64,000 nt of DNA, from NCBI GenBank assembly GCA_032622095.1, contig CP136061.1:221123148-221187147 (forward strand), given 5' to 3'. The notes beneath the pieces were generated by a model that was not told where the DNA came from, searched no databases, and saw only the letters and a list, made by a program, of their open reading frames with translations. The position numbers were made by a program, and so were the translations under genes. The stretch's first letter is position 1. Every line of letters starts with the position of its first letter. This document shows positions 14,001 to 25,000 of this stretch, piece by piece. This DNA comes from Siphonodentalium dalli. Lineage: Eukaryota; Mollusca; Scaphopoda; Gadilida; Siphonodentaliidae.

Positions 14001-14545
14001 GAAGCATGATTTTGGACTTTCCGCACAAGATTACCCGCGTTATTTTTTCAAAGTTATAAAGTTCCTGTCAGGAACTATTTTGAACTGGTGGAATATGATC
14101 TCTACGTGCATAGTCAGGGTAGAGATTCTTGGCATGATCTATCACGATACTACATGTACATGTAACATCAACTGTTGTCATGAAGATCACCGAATTCAAA
14201 TTTGGTTAAGGGGGAGGTTATGCAAGGCTTAAGATTTGACGAGAATCACCGAATCGATTCTCGTAATGATTCTCGCTAAACTTTTCAATTTTCAGTGCTT
14301 TATGACTAACTTGATTAAGCATTTGATTCTTGCAAAATTAAATTTATTTTGAGCCCTGTTATGGAAATGATTCACCTCAATCAATAGATGCCCAAAACAA
14401 GAGCAACAAAAGCTTAAAGCTCAGTATTAGCTAGGAGAGTTGTCAAATCGAGAATGTCTACATTGTTGTTATTTGTACTACTCACCTCTTTCTCTAGAAG
14501 AGTATCTATCTTGGTAGTTACCAAAAAATTGAACTTCCAGAACAT
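4968..14545 (-). CDS. PPP6R: PP6 regulatory subunit (SAPS domain protein), N-terminal three coding exons; partial
   Basis: Joined coding exons on the minus strand: 14545-14486, 13248-13169 and 5054-4968. They give 76 residues opening with MFWKF and continuing through [33 protein letters not shown] and [13 protein letters not shown], the well-conserved N terminus of the PPP6R1/2/3 (SAPS) family. Known role: these proteins are scaffolds or regulators of the protein phosphatase 6 catalytic subunit, working mainly in the cytoplasm with ankyrin-repeat partners. Family members are usually about 800-900 residues with a helical-repeat SAPS domain, so only about a tenth is here and the rest lies left of base 1. 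Phases agree: exon 1 ends on a codon boundary, exons 2 and 3 each end with two bases of a split codon. Vertebrate paralogue identity cannot be decided; invertebrates commonly have one gene. Confidence 0.93.
5252..5650 (+). mobile_element. TTAA-flanked fold-back MITE (piggyBac-like), complete copy
   Basis: TTAA at 5252-5255 and 5647-5650 brackets inverted termini CCCTTTACCCAACA. Inside are two near-perfect 69-base palindromes (first at 5282-5350), each starting GCCAATGCATTCTCTTATAT, separated by an A/T-rich spacer and mutually reverse-complementary. The right third carries GGCCGGTTTTGGCCGG. The TTAA target and CCC-starting termini are the signature of piggyBac-type insertion; no transposase is present. 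It lies in PPP6R intron 2. Further copies are listed below. Confidence 0.9.
6576..8075 (+). mobile_element. 1.5 kb TA-flanked element with 24 bp inverted termini
   Basis: Inverted termini begin CCGTAAATTTTGGTGTATAA at 6578 and match the reverse complement ending at 8073, flanked on both sides by TA. The dinucleotide target suggests a Tc1/mariner/pogo-type non-autonomous element. The interior lacks a transposase. It contains an internal near-duplication around 7493-7570 and 7635-7750, built from words such as GAGTCCATTTTGT and ACTTTCGGTTTCGA. It lies in PPP6R intron 2. Confidence 0.75.
8206..9572 (+). mobile_element. Mutator-like non-autonomous element with about 70 bp termini and 9 bp TSD
   Basis: The left terminus starts TAGTCCAAGTCTTCT at 8206 and runs about 70 bases through GGGATGGAGGTGCCGGTC. 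The right terminus (about 9506-9572) is its reverse complement with only a few differences. Immediately outside lies a perfect 9 bp direct repeat, ATTATGGAC, at 8197-8205 and 9573-9581. Long termini with a 9 bp TSD are typical of MULEs. The 1.2 kb interior has no recognisable transposase. It lies in PPP6R intron 2. Confidence 0.85.
10200..10936 (+). mobile_element. 5'-truncated PIF/Harbinger-type relic
   Basis: The right end (about 10867-10936) has CCTACCTACCTACCCTACCC, then CCCGTTAGCAGAAAA, an AT-rich stretch and GCC followed by TTA. It matches the right end of the complete element ending at 30823. At 10209-10290 there is a diverged copy of the zinc-ribbon-like coding fragment found at 28541-28798 (conserved CGTTGTGGGGAATTGGGTGG). 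The run at 10310-10420 matches text at about 29480-29590. No left terminus was found. Confidence 0.6.
10937..11917. other. Intronic DNA of PPP6R, nothing recognised
   Basis: AT-rich sequence between two repeat relics within PPP6R intron 2. I saw no splice-bounded conserved exon, no inverted termini and no tandem structure. Confidence 0.4.
11918..12935 (+). repeat. Tandem array, six units of about 174 bp
   Basis: Unit starts (AAAGATGAATAACTCTAG-like) are at 11918, 12091, 12267, 12441, 12615 and 12789, giving periods of 173-176 bp. The array runs into ACGGACGG repeats at about 12935-12972 and a terminal hairpin at 12986-13018. It ends about 145 bases from the donor site of PPP6R exon 2. Short unrelated reading frames inside it are by-products of the repeat. 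The same unit occurs at 4054-4350. Confidence 0.9.
12936..13018 (+). repeat. GGAC-rich tail and terminal hairpin of the tandem element
   Basis: Runs of GGACGGAC and ACGCACGC are followed by an imperfect palindrome, TATACCCCC...GGGGGTATA at 12986-13018. This arrangement (array, GGAC run, hairpin) is the usual 3' end of bivalve array-bearing elements. The comparison to that class is from general knowledge. Confidence 0.7.
13169..13248 (-). CDS. PPP6R: PPP6R coding exon 2
   Basis: This is an 80-base exon on the minus strand, preceded by ATTATCACAG and followed by GTAAGT (plus-strand ACTTAC at 13163-13168). It encodes [20 protein letters not shown] and then NRRLID plus two bases of the F codon. 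Family comparison from memory: vertebrate members have [20 protein letters not shown] here, so identity is high. It joins exon 1 in phase 0 and exon 3 with a split codon. Confidence 0.95.
13249..14485. other. PPP6R intron 1 of the coding region, with a dispersed-repeat segment
   Basis: This 1.24 kb intron separates coding exons 1 and 2. The part at about 14050-14175 (TTATAAAGTTCC..GTCAG, ATCTCTA, GGCATGATCTA words) recurs in diverged form at about 41695-41850 in a SINHCAF intron, so it is a low-copy dispersed repeat. Another local feature is repeated GATTCTCG at 14240-14275. No other exon was seen. Confidence 0.5.
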
Positions 14546-14554
14546 TTCTATAGC
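14486..14554 (-). CDS. PPP6R: PPP6R first coding exon (start codon)
   Basis: Exon 14554-14486 on the minus strand. It is preceded by the acceptor ATTATCTTACAG and followed by GTGAGT (plus-strand ACTCAC at 14480-14485). The ATG at 14545 gives MFWKF, the invariant start of the family, and continues to KIDTLLEKE; nine bases of 5' UTR precede it. Because an acceptor sits just upstream, at least one non-coding 5' exon must lie further right. Residues 6-11 (NFLVTT) differ from the DLHSSS-type text of vertebrates, a normally variable spot. Confidence 0.94.
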
Positions 14555-14774
14555 CTGTAAGATAATAATTGTAAATATCATTGTTTGGAGAAATCTTGAT
14601 TTTCATAACATTTTCTTACAAATATAATCTAAAAATCAGAATTTCTCTGCCTCCAGCTGCCTCAGTGAATCATTTTGAATGTTATCAACCCAGACCGATA
14701 ATGTTTGCAGTTGCCATACCAATATTTTTCCATGTGGGTAGATAAGTCTAATATTTTTTTAATTGAGGCTGTTT

Positions 14775-17635
14775 AATTTAATTGCTTGGTTTACGAACAT
14801 GAGTGGAAAAATTGCCTAGATGGAGGAGGGAAAAAAAAACCAATAAAATCTTGGGCATATTGTTTGACGACTTTCCCTGCATGTAACTTTAGTGATGAGC
14901 CGATTGTCAAATAGAGCCTTGCGCCGATTGCCGATTATTTGAGATCACAATCAGCCGATTCAGGTGCCGATTCCGATTATTGTAATAATTATACCAAAAT
15001 ATGTTATATGTGTTATATACTACTTCGATTTGGAAGCAACAACATCCATAATATACCAGTATACATAAGTATACGTTTGGGTAAGTATAAATGTAGGTAT
15101 GGGTGGACTAGTGAACGAATTCCTGCGTCCTGACAACCAATACACATGTTATATTATGCTCAATTTACCGTAGATTTCTGTCTAAGTCGCTACTTGTTGA
15201 CCCAGTATTTCCCCTCAAAATGTGCATGCGCCTTGTACAACTGAAAGTCAATAGGGGGGTCTGAAATCTGGCTACAATCACAGACACAGGTGAGTTTTGG
15301 CATTCGTCGCGATGACAACTCAGAAGAGTGCATGACCGTTCACACCAAAACAGGAACGAAATGTTTAATTACAAATAAAAACAATTAAATAATATTAATA
15401 ATTGTTACCAGTGTATTTATCAGATTTTATCCCTATCCAATTAATGAAATACAAGAATTCAACATGAGACCTCCATCTGAGGAAGGGAATTTTTATGTTA
15501 TACCACATTATCCTGAACTCAACTGAAGTCTGTAGAGACAATACCAAGGATGACGCAACACTTGTTTACTGTCTACAGGTTTTTTTTATGTCGCCTTATA
15601 GATAAGAGGTCATTGAGGTCACTGGTTCATTTTACATAATTATTTCAATTCATTCGATATATAATAACTGAAGCGTGGTGAATGCAGTCAACTGCGTAAT
15701 TATGTGTCAGGTGACATGTACTTCCGGGGGTTTATACCTGTATTAGGCAGGACCTGGCTGTATATCATCAAATTTGTGTTTGGTTGCACTTTCCCACAGG
15801 GGCCTGTAACGCGCTCCGCTGTCCCCCCCCCCCCCCCTTTTGCACTGCCCATATAGGCCGCCTCTATATACGCGCCTTCTTCGCATTAATGGAACATTAT
15901 ATAGACAAGGGGCACTGTAGAAATTCAACGTTTCACCATCGCTGGGGAGTCGCACAAATTTAGCCCATTCACCCCAGTAATGATAACGATATATACACGG
16001 ATGGATCGGCAAAGAATTCATCTTTCAATAAATACCACAAACTCCCATCAGAAACATTCATACACGTTGCATTTGATAAAATTTTAACCACCGAATATTG
16101 TCTCCGGAGAGTGTATTTTTTAGGATTGATCCGGCTCAGAAGCAATGGCCGACATGTGTCTCTAAATTCACCACCCATACAGTTTACTATCATTAAAAAT
16201 CGGTCAAACGATCAACTAAATATCTGGAACTTAGTGATTTCTTGTCGGCTAATAATTTATTTACTCATACAAATCGACACATTGTCCAGACTTTCATTTT
16301 TAGAAAATGAAGGCGCGCTTAGTCTCGCTCGCTGGTTTGGGCCCAGGCGTGCAGTTTCTATCAAGATTAAATAAACAGCGGATTGCCGGAAATCCGAAAT
16401 ACATTCATAAATGCCGCGTAAATTGAATTAGTTAACTCACGATCGATGTCCAGTGAATCTCTTTGATGGTTTAACACTGCTTAATCCACTATCCATAAGC
16501 ACAAGTGAATGTTACACACTATGTTTTATATTGTACATGCTCCTATAATAATTGTAATTCATAATTATTAATAAAGAATCAATTTAATACTCCGATTCCA
16601 TGCTGACAGAATAATATCAACTTCTCCCGCCTCCCGGCCACGTGGTCTCGCTTTGATTTTCCAGGAATTTATGTGACGTCATAAGCCATACATAGAAATC
16701 ATTCAAATGTATTTTTAGCTTCGAATCATTCAGACAGATTGTGCATTCGACACCGTGTGATATCAAATAATTTACTGGTGTCGGTGATCAAACGTCGGGC
16801 GGGTTGATTGACACCGCACTGTGAATGGAAAGTTGTGGAATTGGTAACTAGGTCGCGGCACCTTTGATCTCGCGACACATCACACAGGCATTCTCGCAAC
16901 GCGGCAATAAAATGGAAAATGGGACACATTATTAACCAATCTCATCTGGGTAGACACTGAAAATATCGTTATCAGGTTCGGCCAACTTCGCTCGCTGTAT
17001 TTGGCCTAGGTGCGCAATCGATCGCTCGCTGGTATTCAATTTCAGGCGCGCGATGGTGTGCAAGAACGATCGCGCGCCTCAAAAATGAAAGTCTGATTGT
17101 CAGTCAACAATTTATATAGAGGAGAAATCTGTCGATAATTCCAACTTTAAAAAAAAAATTGTCAAGTCACACAGTTCCTAATTTTAATATTCATTGTGAG
17201 CTGACCTTTCCATGACTGACATAGTAGAAACAGCCAATCACCGCTCAGTGTTAGAATCGAGGTCCTCATTTTAATATTCATTATGACCTGATTAGCAGAC
17301 ATGCTTTCACGGATTCAGTTTCGATTTCAGTAATTAACTACGGAAGTTAATTATTCCCATTCGCACCATTCAAAAAGTAGGAATCCGGACTGTTGGTATT
17401 TGCTACACGATATATAAAAAACGTTGAACGTGCGCCGGAATGAGAATCCAATGCCATAATAAGTCACATATCCAACAGATAACTGACGGGAATTACTAGA
17501 AAAGCAAAAGATCAAGAATTTCGCGAGTATCAAACGTGATTTTTAATTTTCCATCGCCAAAAATATATATTTTATTTTTTTTTGCGATTTTCCTTAAAAA
17601 GTTGTCGGCGGGTTCGTAAACCAAGCAATTAAATT
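14775..17635. mobile_element. Inverted repeat pair spanning 2.9 kb, possible element
   Basis: A 24-base segment AATTTAATTGCTTGGTTTAC... at 14775-14798 recurs as its exact reverse complement at 17612-17635. No target duplication is obvious. A second, shorter inverted pair lies inside (about 16280-16318 against 17070-17102, AGACTTTCATTTTT and GGCGCGC). This could be one element with a nested one, or the first pair could be a coincidental fold-back from two insertions. No coding exon is recognised. The interior holds a C-run (about 15823-15837), a CACGTG and a TGACGTCA. Confidence 0.4.
16435..16690 (-). promoter_or_regulatory. Possible PPP6R 5' exon and promoter region
   Basis: On the minus strand a GTGAGT donor-like site lies at 16440-16435. 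About 200 bases upstream of it are a CACGTG E-box (CCACGTGG, 16638-16645) and a full CRE (TGACGTCA, 16674-16681). The PPP6R start exon needs an upstream non-coding exon, and this is the best candidate I can see. The region lies inside a pair of inverted repeats, so it may instead be transposon sequence. Confidence 0.25.
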
Positions 17636-17837
17636 GCTGTCGCCTTATAGATATATTGTCCTCTCCAAGATTTACACTGCAAAGTGGATAAATTTAGTAC
17701 CAGTATGCCAGTTTTAAGTTGTAGCTCATATTGAGACATTGAACAAGCATGAAAATACAGAGAATTGTCATCAGTAGGTAATTGTACATATATTCCTGCT
17801 TTATTTTATACAGCTATGCTTTAATTAAACAACCCCC

Positions 17838-18039
17838 TTAACCCTTTACCCAACAGAAGGGCCCTGTGCCAATGCATTCTCTTATATATGCGAGTCGACC
17901 ATAGGTCGCCTCGCATATATAAGAGAATGCATTGGCTTAACACATTAAAAATTATAAAATTGTTAAAGAATGTAAGAAAAAATGGTAAAAAGTGTTAAAA
18001 AAAGATTTTTTTTAGGCCAATGCATTCTCTTATATATGC
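17838..18039 (+). mobile_element. TTAA fold-back MITE, truncated left part
   Basis: Starts with TTAACCCTTTACCCAACA, contains the first 69-base palindrome and the A/T spacer, and stops inside the second palindrome at about 18039. Unrelated DNA (about 140 bases) separates it from a complete copy of the same family in the same orientation. Confidence 0.85.
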
Positions 18040-18179
18040 ATTCACAACAATGGCTCTTGAATACATAATAAACATCCTTGAAAAGCCATAAATTGAGTAT
18101 TTTACCAAATTTATTTCACGTGTTATTCTGACATTGCCACCTTGTCCGATGTGTGCACATCCTTTATGTAGTAATTCTG

Positions 18180-18561
18180 TTAACCCTTTACCCAACAGAA
18201 CGGCCCTGTGCCAATGCATTCTCTTATATATGCGAGTCGACCATAGGTCGCCTCGCATATATATGAGAATGCATTGGCTTAACACATTAAAAATTGTTAA
18301 AGAATGTAAGAAAAAATGGTAAAAAAAGATTTTTTTTAGGCCAATGCATTCTCTTATATATGCGAGGCGACCTATGGTCGACTCGCATATATAAGAGAAT
18401 GCATTGGCACAGGGCATAACTGTAACTATCACAATGTGGTCAAGGAGCCGGTTCCAATGATACCCATATTTGTATGGTTCTATTGAGACAGACCGAAGAT
18501 ATTTTAGGCTGTTGAAGCTTTATTTGGCCGGTTTTGGCCGGTTTGTTGGGTAAAGGGTTAA
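18180..18561 (+). mobile_element. TTAA fold-back MITE, complete copy
   Basis: TTAA at 18180-18183 and 18558-18561 brackets CCCTTTACCCAACA termini. Both 69-base palindromes are present with a slightly shortened spacer. Same family as the copy at 5252-5650. Confidence 0.9.
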
Positions 18562-18639
18562 ACAATGATATTAATTAATCTGAAGTTGTTAAAGCAGTCG
18601 AAATTTTAAGTCACACATTGGTTTATAAAGGTGCGCATA

Positions 18640-18900
18640 AGAGTCGATGTAACATTTATCAGCCGATGTATCAAACACGTGCAACCTGATTATTGAATCA
18701 GGACAGCACTGTAATATAACGGGTGATGCATGACACAATGTACTGCTCCAATAGGTACTAGTAGCATTCTTTGACACGTTGAACATTTGTGGTGTTGACT
18801 GGCAAGGTTTGGGGTGAGCAACCACCATATTTGTCACCTGATGCATCAAGCACATGCACACTGATTCATTGAATTAGGACAGCGATGTGAAATAATCATA
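18640..18900. repeat. Imperfect tandem duplication, period about 178 bp
   Basis: ATTTATCAGCCGATGTATCA near 18653 recurs as ATTTGTCACCTGATGCATCA near 18831. Both are followed by similar ACACGTGCA / GATT..TTGAAT / AGGACAGC text. Nothing coding was recognised. Confidence 0.7.
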
Positions 18901-19304
18901 AATCAGAACCAGTCAGAATGTTCAGTGTGTTTAATATTCGAGAACGTAATCACAATGTAACCAGCAGAATAAACCCGCTTCGATAACTTTCAGAATAAGG
19001 TTATAATTGTTGATGTCTGTAGTCTGAAAAGCATTCTTTTCCCAGAAAATGGTTTGAACACAACTGATTAACGTTGGCGGGAAAATAAAATCTTAGGTTA
19101 TCACTCCTGTTTGTTTTATTATATGGTGGCAGATACATAGGTGATGCAGGCATTAATCTGTCAGAGGAGTAAGGGGTCCCGCTGCCCTGGCTATAACTAT
19201 TTATAACCATGTTGATCATGTTGATAACTATCAATATTAACAAAAAAGTATAACATGTTCAATTCCATTTTATATGCACATGTACACATACTCTCAAAAT
19301 ACAT

Positions 19305-19650
19305 GTCAGTGTCCCCAGGGAAGGATCCAGAGATTTTTTGGGGACACCTGTTCTGTATTTCAGTATGTCCCCATATAAATTTGGATGTTAAAAATATTCA
19401 GTACTGGACACTTGATTGTGCAAAAAAAAGGCTCTATATAATAGACTATATCATCTGCAGGTTGATGGTTTGCATTTAATACTGGTACATGTTGTTGAAT
19501 TATAGAAAAATTCCTTGAAAATATGGAAAATCCAACTTGAATAAATACTATCCACTTGGAATTTGGGGACATTTGGGTCTCCATAGTTTGGGCGCCCAAA
19601 CCTGTAACAGGTATCAAAACATCCCTGGATCCTTCTCTGAGTGTCCCTCT
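19305..19650. repeat. Inverted repeat around AAGGATCCAG
   Basis: GGGAAGGATCCAGAGAT near 19319-19335 is matched in reverse complement near 19617-19640 (CCTGGATCCTTCTCTG). The arms are about 35 bases and imperfect. It could be a small fold-back element; no TSD was resolved. Confidence 0.5.
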
Positions 19651-19880
19651 CGACCACGTTGGACCAACATGAGACCGCATTGAAAAATGACCATCAATGC
19701 AGTTCTAGTGTTAACGCAATGCGGTTGTAACATTACTCCAATGCAGTTGTAATTTTCAACGTGGTCAAGGTAACTGTCAATGCAATATATATAATGTGGT
19801 CGGTGTAGCCGTCTATGCAACAAAACACGGTCGAGATTACCCCAATGCAACCTAGCACGGTGAAGGTGATTGTAAACAAA
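19650..19880. repeat. Degenerate minisatellite with CAATGCA core
   Basis: The word CAATGCA or GCAATGCGG recurs every 24-50 bases, alternating with GTGGTC or ACGGTC words. A decayed tandem repeat. Confidence 0.6.
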
Positions 19881-19983
19881 ACGGAACGGTTCAGCTTAAT
19901 AAAAAAAACTAACGGGCTGGAAAAAAATATGGACGGTAGGCAGGCAAAACTTCTGTTTTTTTGTTTATATTTTTATTTTTCTA

Positions 19984-20418
19984 TATTTTTAACAATACGT
20001 GTATAATACTTGATATGAGCCCACATTGTGGACTTCTTAGTCTCAAGGTGGTCAACCCATGGAATATAGAAACAAGAAACTCAGATTCAAAGTTACAGAT
20101 GATATATATTTCTTTCTTCATAAGAATATCAAATGCATTCCACTGTGTGGTGATTTCCTTATTATCATGTTCGATCTGTTTTTCCACGATCTCTCTATCA
20201 CCGCAAACAAACTCGATATGGTTTATGTTGAATGCTGACAACTCATTAACTTTCATTTCAATATTTATATCGAGAGGCGCGGACTCAGCCGATGTACGGC
20301 ACCTCACTTTAACCTTATTGAAATAAGTCTTATCCGGGTGTATTAAAAAGAAGAGTTCTTCAATTTTGGCTTTGTTGTCAATCGATCTGATCTCTTTTTT
20401 GCTTCCGCAGTGGACACA
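19984..20418 (-). CDS. Uncharacterised open frame, 145 codons, no start or family recognised
   Basis: On the minus strand the frame is open from just after a stop at 20419-20421 to a TAA at about 19983-19981. It has no clear ATG near its beginning. The translation looks less random than most frames here: CVHCGSKKEIRSID at the start, then FFLIHPDKTYFNKVKVRC, and NHIEFVCGDREIVEKQ in the middle. The last 25 residues become hydrophobic and may be beyond a real boundary. I recognise no family. It could be a diverged exon, a transposon relic or chance, since frames of this length are expected about once by chance in a window of this composition. Confidence 0.2.
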
Positions 20419-20649
20419 TTAGTCCAGATAGATAGCCACAACAACGTGCTGGCCTATGGAGGTAGCCATTGTTGCTGTTGTTGTGGTGTGAATTATGTTT
20501 ACTTTCCAAAGCACAGGCTGTTTGCAATGGGAGATACGTATCTACTAGTATTTATAGTATGTGGGTATTCCCACCGGAAGCGACCACCGTGCTTTTATCT
20601 CTGTTAAATGCGTGAAACATTCACAGATACCATTATTTTTTTTTAAGTC

Positions 20650-20742
20650 AGTTTTTTTATCGCAATAAAAAGTTTAGACTCGGCGCTTTTAAATAGGGTC
20701 GGTCAGGTTAGCGGAAACAAACGTCTCTTTTTTTTTTAGACC
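20650..20742 (-). mobile_element. Solo PIF/Harbinger-type terminus
   Basis: Read on the minus strand from 20742, the sequence runs GGTCTAAAAAAAAAA, then CCGCTAACCTGACCGACCC. It matches, with changes, the left end of the complete element at 27625 (GGCCTAAAAAAAATTATACC, then CTGCTAACCCGACCGACCC). It is followed outward by TTA. No partner terminus was found nearby. Confidence 0.55.
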
Positions 20743-22084
20743 TTACTAGTAGTGATTATTAGGGGGACACACCACCTGCTTGTGTGGGAGCTCCTTACAG
20801 CATAAAATATTTTTAGATTTAATATTCTGAAATAAAATGACACAACACTGATGTAATCCAATAATTGTATTAGAGACTAGCTGATGTGCCCTGATGTCCG
20901 GGCTATTTAGGGATTTCTTTGTCATCGCCTCCATCTGGGCAGAATGGTCCAGAAACATGCCTATATGAGCAAGGTCAAGGACACGGTCGCACGTAAAATT
21001 AGACAGACAGAAGTTCCAAAATATATAATAGATTTATAAAAGTTTTGATAATATTAAAAGTGCATTTAAATATTCAGAACATTTGCTTTTGTGGGTAAGT
21101 TATGCAGTGGATTGTGAGAATTGTTCTGACTGTGTACATGTAGCATTCCAAGACCAACTTTTGTTCACTCAAACCGAATTTGACCTCCCATATCGAAACA
21201 GAAACTGAAAGTGAAAATAGATTTTCCGGGAAAAGTCTATTGGTATACACAGAATTGTGGCCGATAGTGTTGAAACGATTAGTGGTTTTGAGGAATCGAC
21301 TAGTCGCCAGAGGGAATCGACTACTAGTCGACTAGTCGGACCCCTTCCGAAACTTACCGTTTTGTGCTCGTATACGTATATAATTTGCCGTTTGTTTTGA
21401 GTACCAGTAACCAACTTTGCATTTTCGAACGCAAAGCAAGACGTGATTTAACACTATTTGCCCTGATTATTTGGCTTAATATCACTGAAGGTTAATAGGT
21501 TATTAATTTGTCCCAGGTATATGATGTTTTATGACAATCAAATTACCATCCAGTTGATGTATGTATACTAAACGGTGGTGACAAACACCTGATCGATCGC
21601 GGAAACGCTACGGATTACGGAGTGGAAGCGCGTGCAACAATCAGAAACCGGTGCATTATTCTATATGTTTTGTGTAAAAATGTTCCTTTAAAATTGATAT
21701 GGTATGGTCTATCGGTTCTTACATACAATCGAACATTGTTGTTTTCGAACTTGCCCAGTGTGCTTGTCACCGATTGACTTCACAAACGAGTGTACATGAA
21801 GAAATGCAAGATATTTTGAGAAACGAACTTCATCTCCGACAGAGTCAAACAAAAGTTACAAAATAAATGTTATAACAGCTGTAGTGCGTACAAGCCTTTT
21901 ATGCTCGCAGATGTCATGTACATATATCGGACACGGAATGTGGTAAAGTTCCCTGTATATATAGAGTCCGCATATATTAATGAAAGTGTCAATGACACTG
22001 TAGCTCAACTTAGGTAGGGGAATAATTTAATGGTTGACAGTAAATGGAGGAATAGGAAAGGTGCTAATTGAAATGTCTAACATG

Positions 22085-25000
22085 CGCCAAAGGATTTAGT
22101 GATGCAAAGAGTAAAATACAAGATGGCTGCTAGTGGCCATTTTTTTTGGCCAATTGACCCCAAAAGAACTTGTTCCCATCTACGTATAATTGTTAACATC
22201 CATGACAAATTTTATGAAGATCTGACCAAAGCTACGACATACAAATTTCATGATGATCAGACGAACAGTATGACCTGTAGACCGCGCCAATGGATTGAAT
22301 TTTGAAATCCAAGATGGCCGCTGGCAGCCATGTTTTTTGGCCGAATGACCCCACAATGATTCGTTCCCATCTACATGTCAATGTCAACATTCATGACAAA
22401 TTTAATAAATATCAGACCAAAGGTATGACCTGTAGCCCACGCCAAAGGATTTAGTCATGCAAAAAGTAAAATGCTGGTGGCAATGTTTTTTGACCGAATG
22501 ACCCCAAAACGACTCGTTCCCATCTACATGTCATTGTTATAATTAATGACAAATTTCATGACCATTTGACCAAAGCTACGACCTGTAGCCCGCACCAAAG
22601 GATTTAGTCATGCAAAGAGTAAAATCCAAGATGGCTGCTGGCGGCAATGTTTTTTGACCAAATGACCCCAAAACGACTCGATCCCATCTACATGTCATTG
22701 TTATCATTCATGACAAATTTCATGATGATCAGACGAACAGTACGACCTGTAGCCCGCGCCAATGGATTGAATTTTGAAATCCAAGATGGCCGCCAGCAGC
22801 CATGTTTTTTGGCCGAATGACCCTGACAATGATTCGTTCCCATTTACATGTCAATGTCAACGTTCATGACAAATTTTATAAAGATTAGACCAAAGGCACG
22901 ACCTATAGCCCGCGCCAAAGGATTTAGTCATGCAAAGAGTAAAATCCAAGATGGCTGCTGGCGGCCATGTTTTTTGGCCGAACGACTCCAAAATCACTCG
23001 TTCCCATCTACATGTCAGTGTTAACATCCATGACAAATTTCATAAACTTCCGACCAACACAACGACCTGTAGCCCGCGCCAAAGGATTTAGTCATGCAAA
23101 GAGTAAAATCCAAGATGGCTGCTGGCAGCCATGTTTTTTGGCCGAACGACCCCAAAATCACTCGTTCCCATCTACATGTCATTATTAACATCAATGACAA
23201 ATTTCATGATGATCAGACGAACAGTACGACCTGTAGCCCGCGCCAATGGATTGAATCTTGAAATCCAAGATGGCTGCCAGCGGCCATGTTTTTTGGCCGA
23301 ATGACCCCAAAATTACTCGTTCCCATCTACATGTCAATGTCAACATTCATGACAAATTTCATAAAGATCAGACCAAAGGTACGACCTGTAGCCCGCGCCA
23401 AAGGATTTAGTCATGCAAAGAGTAAAATACAAGATGGCTGCTGGCGGCCATGTTTTTTGGCCGAACGACACCAAAATCACTCGTTCCCATCTACATGTCA
23501 TTATTAACATCAATGACAAATTTCATGATGATCAGGCGAACAGTACGATCTGTAGCCCGCGCCAATGGATTGAATCTTGAAATCCAAGATGGCTGCCAGC
23601 GGCCATGTTTTTAGGCCGAATGACCCCAAAATGACTCGTTCCCATCTACATGTCAATGTCAACATTCATGACAAATTTCATAAAGATCAGACCAAAGGTA
23701 CGACCTGTAGCCCGGGCCAAAGGATTTAGTCATGCAAAGAGTAAAATCCAAGATGGCAGCTGGCGGCCATGTTTTTCGGCCGAACAACTCCAAAATCACT
23801 CGTTCCCATCTACATGTCATTGTTAACATCCATGACAAATTTCATGATGTTCCGATCAAAGCTACGACCTGTAGCCCGCGCCAAAGGATTTAGTCATGCA
23901 AAGAGTAAAATCCAAGATGGCTGCTGGCGGCCATGTTTATTGGCCGAACGACCCCAAAATGACTCGTTCCCATCTACATGTCAATATTAACATCCATGAC
24001 AAATTTCATGATGATCAGACGAACAATACGACCTGTAGCCCGCGCCAATGGATTGAATTTTGAAATCTAAGATGGCCGCCAGCGGCCATGTTTTTTGGCC
24101 GAATGACCCCACAATGATTCGTTCCCATCTACATGTCAATGTCAACATTCATGACAAATTTCATAAAGATTAGACCAAAGGTACAACCTGTAGCCCGCGC
24201 CAAAGGATTTAGTCATGCAAAGAGTAAAATCCAAGATGGCTGCTGGCGGCAATGTTTTTTGGCCGAACGACACCAAAATCACTTGTTGCCATCTACATGT
24301 CATTATTAACATCAATGACAAATTTCATGATGATCAGGCGAACAGTACGATCTGTAGCCCGCGCCAATGGATTGAATCTTGAAATCCAAGATGGCTGCCA
24401 GCGGCCATGTTTTTAGGCCGAATGACCCCAAAATGACTCGTTCCCATCTACATGTCAATGTCAACATTCATGACAAATTTCATAAAGATCAGACCAAGGT
24501 ACGACCTGTAGCCCGGGCCAAAGGATTTAGTCATGCAAAGAGTAAAATCCAAGATGGCTGCTGGCGGCCATGTTTTTCGGCCGAACGACCCCAAAATCAC
24601 TCGTTCCCATCTACATGTCATTGTTAACATCCATGACAAATTTCATGATGTTCTGATCGAAGCTACGACCTGTAGCCCGCGCCAAAGGATTTAGTCATGC
24701 AAAGAGTAAAATCCAAGATGGCTGCTGGTGGCCATGTTTATTGGCCGAACAACCCCAAAACGACTCGTTCCCATCTACATGTCAATATTAACATCCATGA
24801 CAAATTTCATGATGATCAGACGAAAAGTACGACCTGTAGCCTGCGCCAATGGATTGAATCTTGAAATCCAAGATGGCTGCCAGCGGCCATGTTTTTTGGC
24901 AGAATGACCCCAAAATGACTCGTTCCCATCTACATGTCAATGTCAACATTCATGACAAATTTCATAAAGATCAGACCAAAGGTACGACCTGTAGCCCGGG

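Noticed and set aside
15160-15260. Possible further end of the CCGTAAATTTTGG element (ACCGTAGATTTCTGTCTAAG)
   Set aside because: Only partial similarity, with no partner terminus or target duplication found.
19961-20326. 121-codon plus-strand frame rich in Phe, Ile and Ser
   Set aside because: Overlaps the better-looking minus-strand frame antisense and has the composition of a shadow; neither is proven.
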